This document shows, in pieces, positions 5,527 to 6,983 of a stretch of 6,983 nucleotides of DNA. The stretch comes from Candidatus Borrarchaeota archaeon (GTDB lineage Archaea > Asgardarchaeota > Sifarchaeia > Borrarchaeales > Borrarchaeaceae), in the NCBI GenBank assembly GCA_016840645.1, contig JAEORY010000204.1:1-6983 (forward strand), written 5' to 3'. A program made the translations under genes and the position numbers. The notes beneath the pieces are model-generated. The model was not told where the DNA came from. It did no database searches and was given only the letters and a program-made list of their open reading frames with translations. Every line of letters starts with the position of its first letter. The stretch's first letter is position 1.

Positions 5527-6354
5527 TTGCCAGAAGGTCCTGAGTGCGCAGCAACTGCAAGATCAATTAATGAGTTTATGCGTGGTAAAAGAGTCTATGA
5601 TGTAGAAATTCTTTCTGGAAGATACACTAAAAAAACGCCGCCCGGATTTGAGAAATTTAAGTCAATGATGCCGATTCATTGCACTGGCTGGTCAACTAAA
5701 GGAAAGTTTATCTACGGAATGTTTGGAGAACGAGTAGGCAAGCACTGTTTTATTTGGAACACACTGGGCATGACGGGGTACTGGTCTTTTAATCCACAAA
5801 AGCATTCTCGAGTTCGATTTGACTTTGAAGACGGATCATCAATCTGGTATACAGACACTAGAAACTTTGGAACTCTTAAGTTCGCAATGACCTTTGAAGA
5901 AACCGAAAAGAAGCTACTTGAGCTAGGACCAGATCCTCTAACACACGATATTCCAATTGAACAGTTTAGAACTCGTCTTTTTAAGAAAAACAAAAAAGGT
6001 GAAAAAACAATTTGTGAAGCTCTAATGAATCAGAAGACCATTGCCGGCGTAGGAAACTACATTAAGGCAGAAGTTCTTTGGCTTTCTAAGGTGTCACCTT
6101 TACGAAAAGTAAACTCTTTGACAGAAAAAGAGATGATAGACATCAGAGATAATATTCAATCTGTGATTAGAACATCATATCAAAACGGTGGAGCCACTAT
6201 CAAAAGTTTTTATGGCGCTGACGGTTCAAAAGGTACATATTCTAGTAGGTTTTTAGTGTACAATCAAAAGGTTGACCCTTATAATAATAATGTGATAAAA
6301 ACTGCAACACCTGATGGCAGGACAACTCATTGGGTACCAGAAGTTCAAAAATAG
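5527..6354 (+). CDS. Fpg/Nei-family DNA glycosylase/AP lyase, apparently zincless
   Basis: This 275-residue protein is full length for the Fpg/Nei family, which removes oxidised bases and cuts the abasic strand. The TTG start at 5527 yields MPEGPE, giving the catalytic N-terminal Pro (residue 2) and Glu (3). Other conserved sites are Lys60 in TKGKFIY, GMTG (81-84), DTRNFG (110-115), LGPDPL, and the helix-two-turn-helix region 162-193 with ALMNQKTIAGVGNYI (Asn177). The C-terminal hairpin keeps VYNQK and the DNA-contact Arg265 in GRTTHW. However, the four zinc-ligand cysteines of a usual Fpg finger are absent, and no Cys follows residue 163. It therefore resembles the 'zincless finger' members such as NEIL1, plant FPG and mimivirus Nei1. 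The substrate (8-oxoguanine or oxidised pyrimidine) cannot be told from sequence. It lies 32 bases after the J-domain gene and precedes a nucleotide-pool enzyme, which fits a genome-maintenance role. Confidence 0.95.
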   Translation: MPEGPECAATARSINEFMRGKRVYDVEILSGRYTKKTPPGFEKFKSMMPIHCTGWSTKGKFIYGMFGERVGKHCFIWNTLGMTGYWSFNPQKHSRVRFDFEDGSSIWYTDTRNFGTLKFAMTFEETEKKLLELGPDPLTHDIPIEQFRTRLFKKNKKGEKTICEALMNQKTIAGVGNYIKAEVLWLSKVSPLRKVNSLTEKEMIDIRDNIQSVIRTSYQNGGATIKSFYGADGSKGTYSSRFLVYNQKVDPYNNNVIKTATPDGRTTHWVPEVQK

Positions 6355-6363
6355 GAGAAGAAC

Positions 6364-6579
6364 ATGACACTTAGCGATACAGTAATTGGACACGTAGCAC
6401 AGCTTGTGCAGATAGCAATTTTGACAGGAACAGATGTTGTTGACAATATGAGAATGATAAGACTGGTAGACAACGAAGGTACGCTTGAGCTAGACGAAGA
6501 ATACGCGCAGCAAGCTGCCGATAATGTTCAGAGAATGCTACAAGAAGCAGCTAACGCACAGCAAGGCACAGAGCTCTAA
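6364..6579 (+). CDS. Small helical phage protein, function unknown
   Basis: This 71-residue protein starts at ATG 6364, six bases after AGGAG (6353-6357), which overlaps the glycosylase stop. It begins MTLSDTVIGHVAQLVQIAIL, an amphipathic to hydrophobic helix, then TGTDVVDNMRMIRLVDNEG, a short charged segment, and an acidic Gln/Ala-rich helix (YAQQAADNVQRMLQEAANAQ). There is no membrane span of adequate length beyond the N-terminal helix and no catalytic motif. I do not recognise a named family. It is one base from the next gene, so it is co-translated with the nucleotide pyrophosphatase. A partner or regulator of the flanking DNA-metabolism enzymes is possible, but only from position. Confidence 0.75.
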   Translation: MTLSDTVIGHVAQLVQIAILTGTDVVDNMRMIRLVDNEGTLELDEEYAQQAADNVQRMLQEAANAQQGTEL

Positions 6580-6580
6580 T

Positions 6581-6961
6581 ATGAGTTGCAATCTCACAAA
6601 AATGTTTCTGCTCAGACAGCAGTTCATAGATGAAATGAGAGAATATCATTCTGGTTCTTATCCAGAAAGACTTCCGCTTGACCTTCGTCAAAAAGAATCC
6701 CAACAATTTTGTAGAGATCTAGCTTTGCGTGGCGTTGAAGAAATGTTTGAAGCACTTCAGCATCTTAAAAACTGGAAGCCTCACAGAATGACAGAATTTA
6801 ATGAGGCTCCTGATAGAGAAGAATTTCTTGAAGAAATAGTAGATGCTCTAAACTATTTCTTTTCTCTTCTGATAGTATCAGGATTTAATGACAAAGATCT
6901 AGCTGAAGCTTATGAAAAGAAACATAAAATCATTATGAACAGACTAAAGGAAGGTTATTAG
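6581..6961 (+). CDS. MazG/dimeric dUTPase-like all-alpha nucleotide pyrophosphatase
   Basis: The start is ATG 6581, one base after the previous stop; no strong ribosome site is seen, so coupling is likely. An in-frame TTG at 6524 inside the upstream gene is rejected. The product has 126 residues and is predicted helical. It carries the superfamily metal-binding pattern EXXE ... EXXD: E54-M-F-E57 in RGVEEMFEALQHLKNW, and E85-I-V-D88 in EEIVDALNYFFSLLIVSG. The end KKHKIIMNRLKEGY resembles the C-terminus of T4 dCTPase/dUTPase (gp56), which also ends in a Lys-Asn-Arg-GY pattern, as I remember it. Such enzymes hydrolyse dUTP or dCTP (others, MazG-type nucleotides) to the monophosphate plus pyrophosphate, which keeps uracil out of DNA or supplies dUMP for thymidylate synthesis. 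The exact substrate is not clear. Its neighbour is a DNA glycosylase, which supports a DNA-precursor role. Confidence 0.8.
   Translation: MSCNLTKMFLLRQQFIDEMREYHSGSYPERLPLDLRQKESQQFCRDLALRGVEEMFEALQHLKNWKPHRMTEFNEAPDREEFLEEIVDALNYFFSLLIVSGFNDKDLAEAYEKKHKIIMNRLKEGY
6947..6954 (+). promoter_or_regulatory. Ribosome site of the GTG-initiated gene at the right edge
   Basis: AAGGAAGG ends six bases before GTG 6961, in the coding end of the pyrophosphatase gene. It makes the GTG a credible start and argues for translational coupling. Confidence 0.5.
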
Positions 6962-6983
6962 TGGATTTTGTTAAAATGATGAA
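6961..6983 (+). CDS. Start of an unidentified gene (3' partial)
   Basis: GTG 6961 overlaps the last base of the preceding TAG and is preceded by AAGGAAGG with good spacing. Only MDFVKMM and part of a codon are visible, so no product can be named. Its position directly after a dUTPase-like enzyme makes another nucleotide or DNA-metabolism gene likely, but this is inference. Confidence 0.5.

Noticed and set aside
5712..5993. 93-residue open frame on the reverse strand
   Set aside because: It is antisense to the catalytic core of the glycosylase, which is clearly the real gene.

Overview
The window looks like part of a tailed double-stranded DNA phage genome (or a prophage or metagenomic phage contig). 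All supported genes lie on the + strand and are small and tightly packed, often overlapping by one to a few tens of bases. Several proteins have virion-protein signatures: fibre-type repeats, C-terminal modules built around a 'VNGQ' motif, and a short protein starting MAGFGVGSP. These are followed by phage-style DNA and nucleotide enzymes. Most of the DNA is AT-rich (19 G/C of 60 in bases 841-900), which would fit a phage of an AT-rich, possibly marine, host. That host guess is inference. No integrase, tRNA, rRNA, CRISPR array or insertion sequence was seen.

Layout. Bases 1-608 hold the 3' end of an appendage-like structural gene that begins outside the window. Bases 706-930 encode a small DUF5659-like protein. 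Bases 1031-2692 encode a 553-residue fibre-like protein with about a dozen tandem 12-residue repeats and the same VNGQ module at its end. Its base composition is clearly richer in G/C than its neighbours, and it is closed by a strong intrinsic terminator (2714-2752). A second, apparently polycistronic block starts at 2799 and runs off the right edge. It encodes a helical acidic protein, two probable virion proteins (3153-3569 and the TTG-initiated 3571-4026), a beta-rich protein with a Lys/Ala-rich tail (4013-4513), a small membrane protein (4513-4779), a J-domain protein with a central HPD motif (4760-5494), a TTG-initiated Fpg/Nei DNA glycosylase that lacks its zinc-finger cysteines (5527-6354), a conserved-looking 71-residue unknown (6364-6579), a MazG/dimeric-dUTPase-like all-alpha nucleotide pyrophosphatase (6581-6961), and a GTG-initiated gene cut by the window end.

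How they fit together (inference). The left half supplies host-contact or surface structures, with the G/C-rich gene probably expressed strongly from its own unit. The middle block holds virion or assembly components plus a co-chaperone that could recruit host DnaK. The right end is a genome-maintenance module that pairs repair of damaged bases with clean-up of the nucleotide pool. No single element is a demonstrated new system. The points most worth checking are the zincless glycosylase, the phage J-domain protein, the shared module between adjacent fibre-like genes, and the compositional island of the repeat protein.
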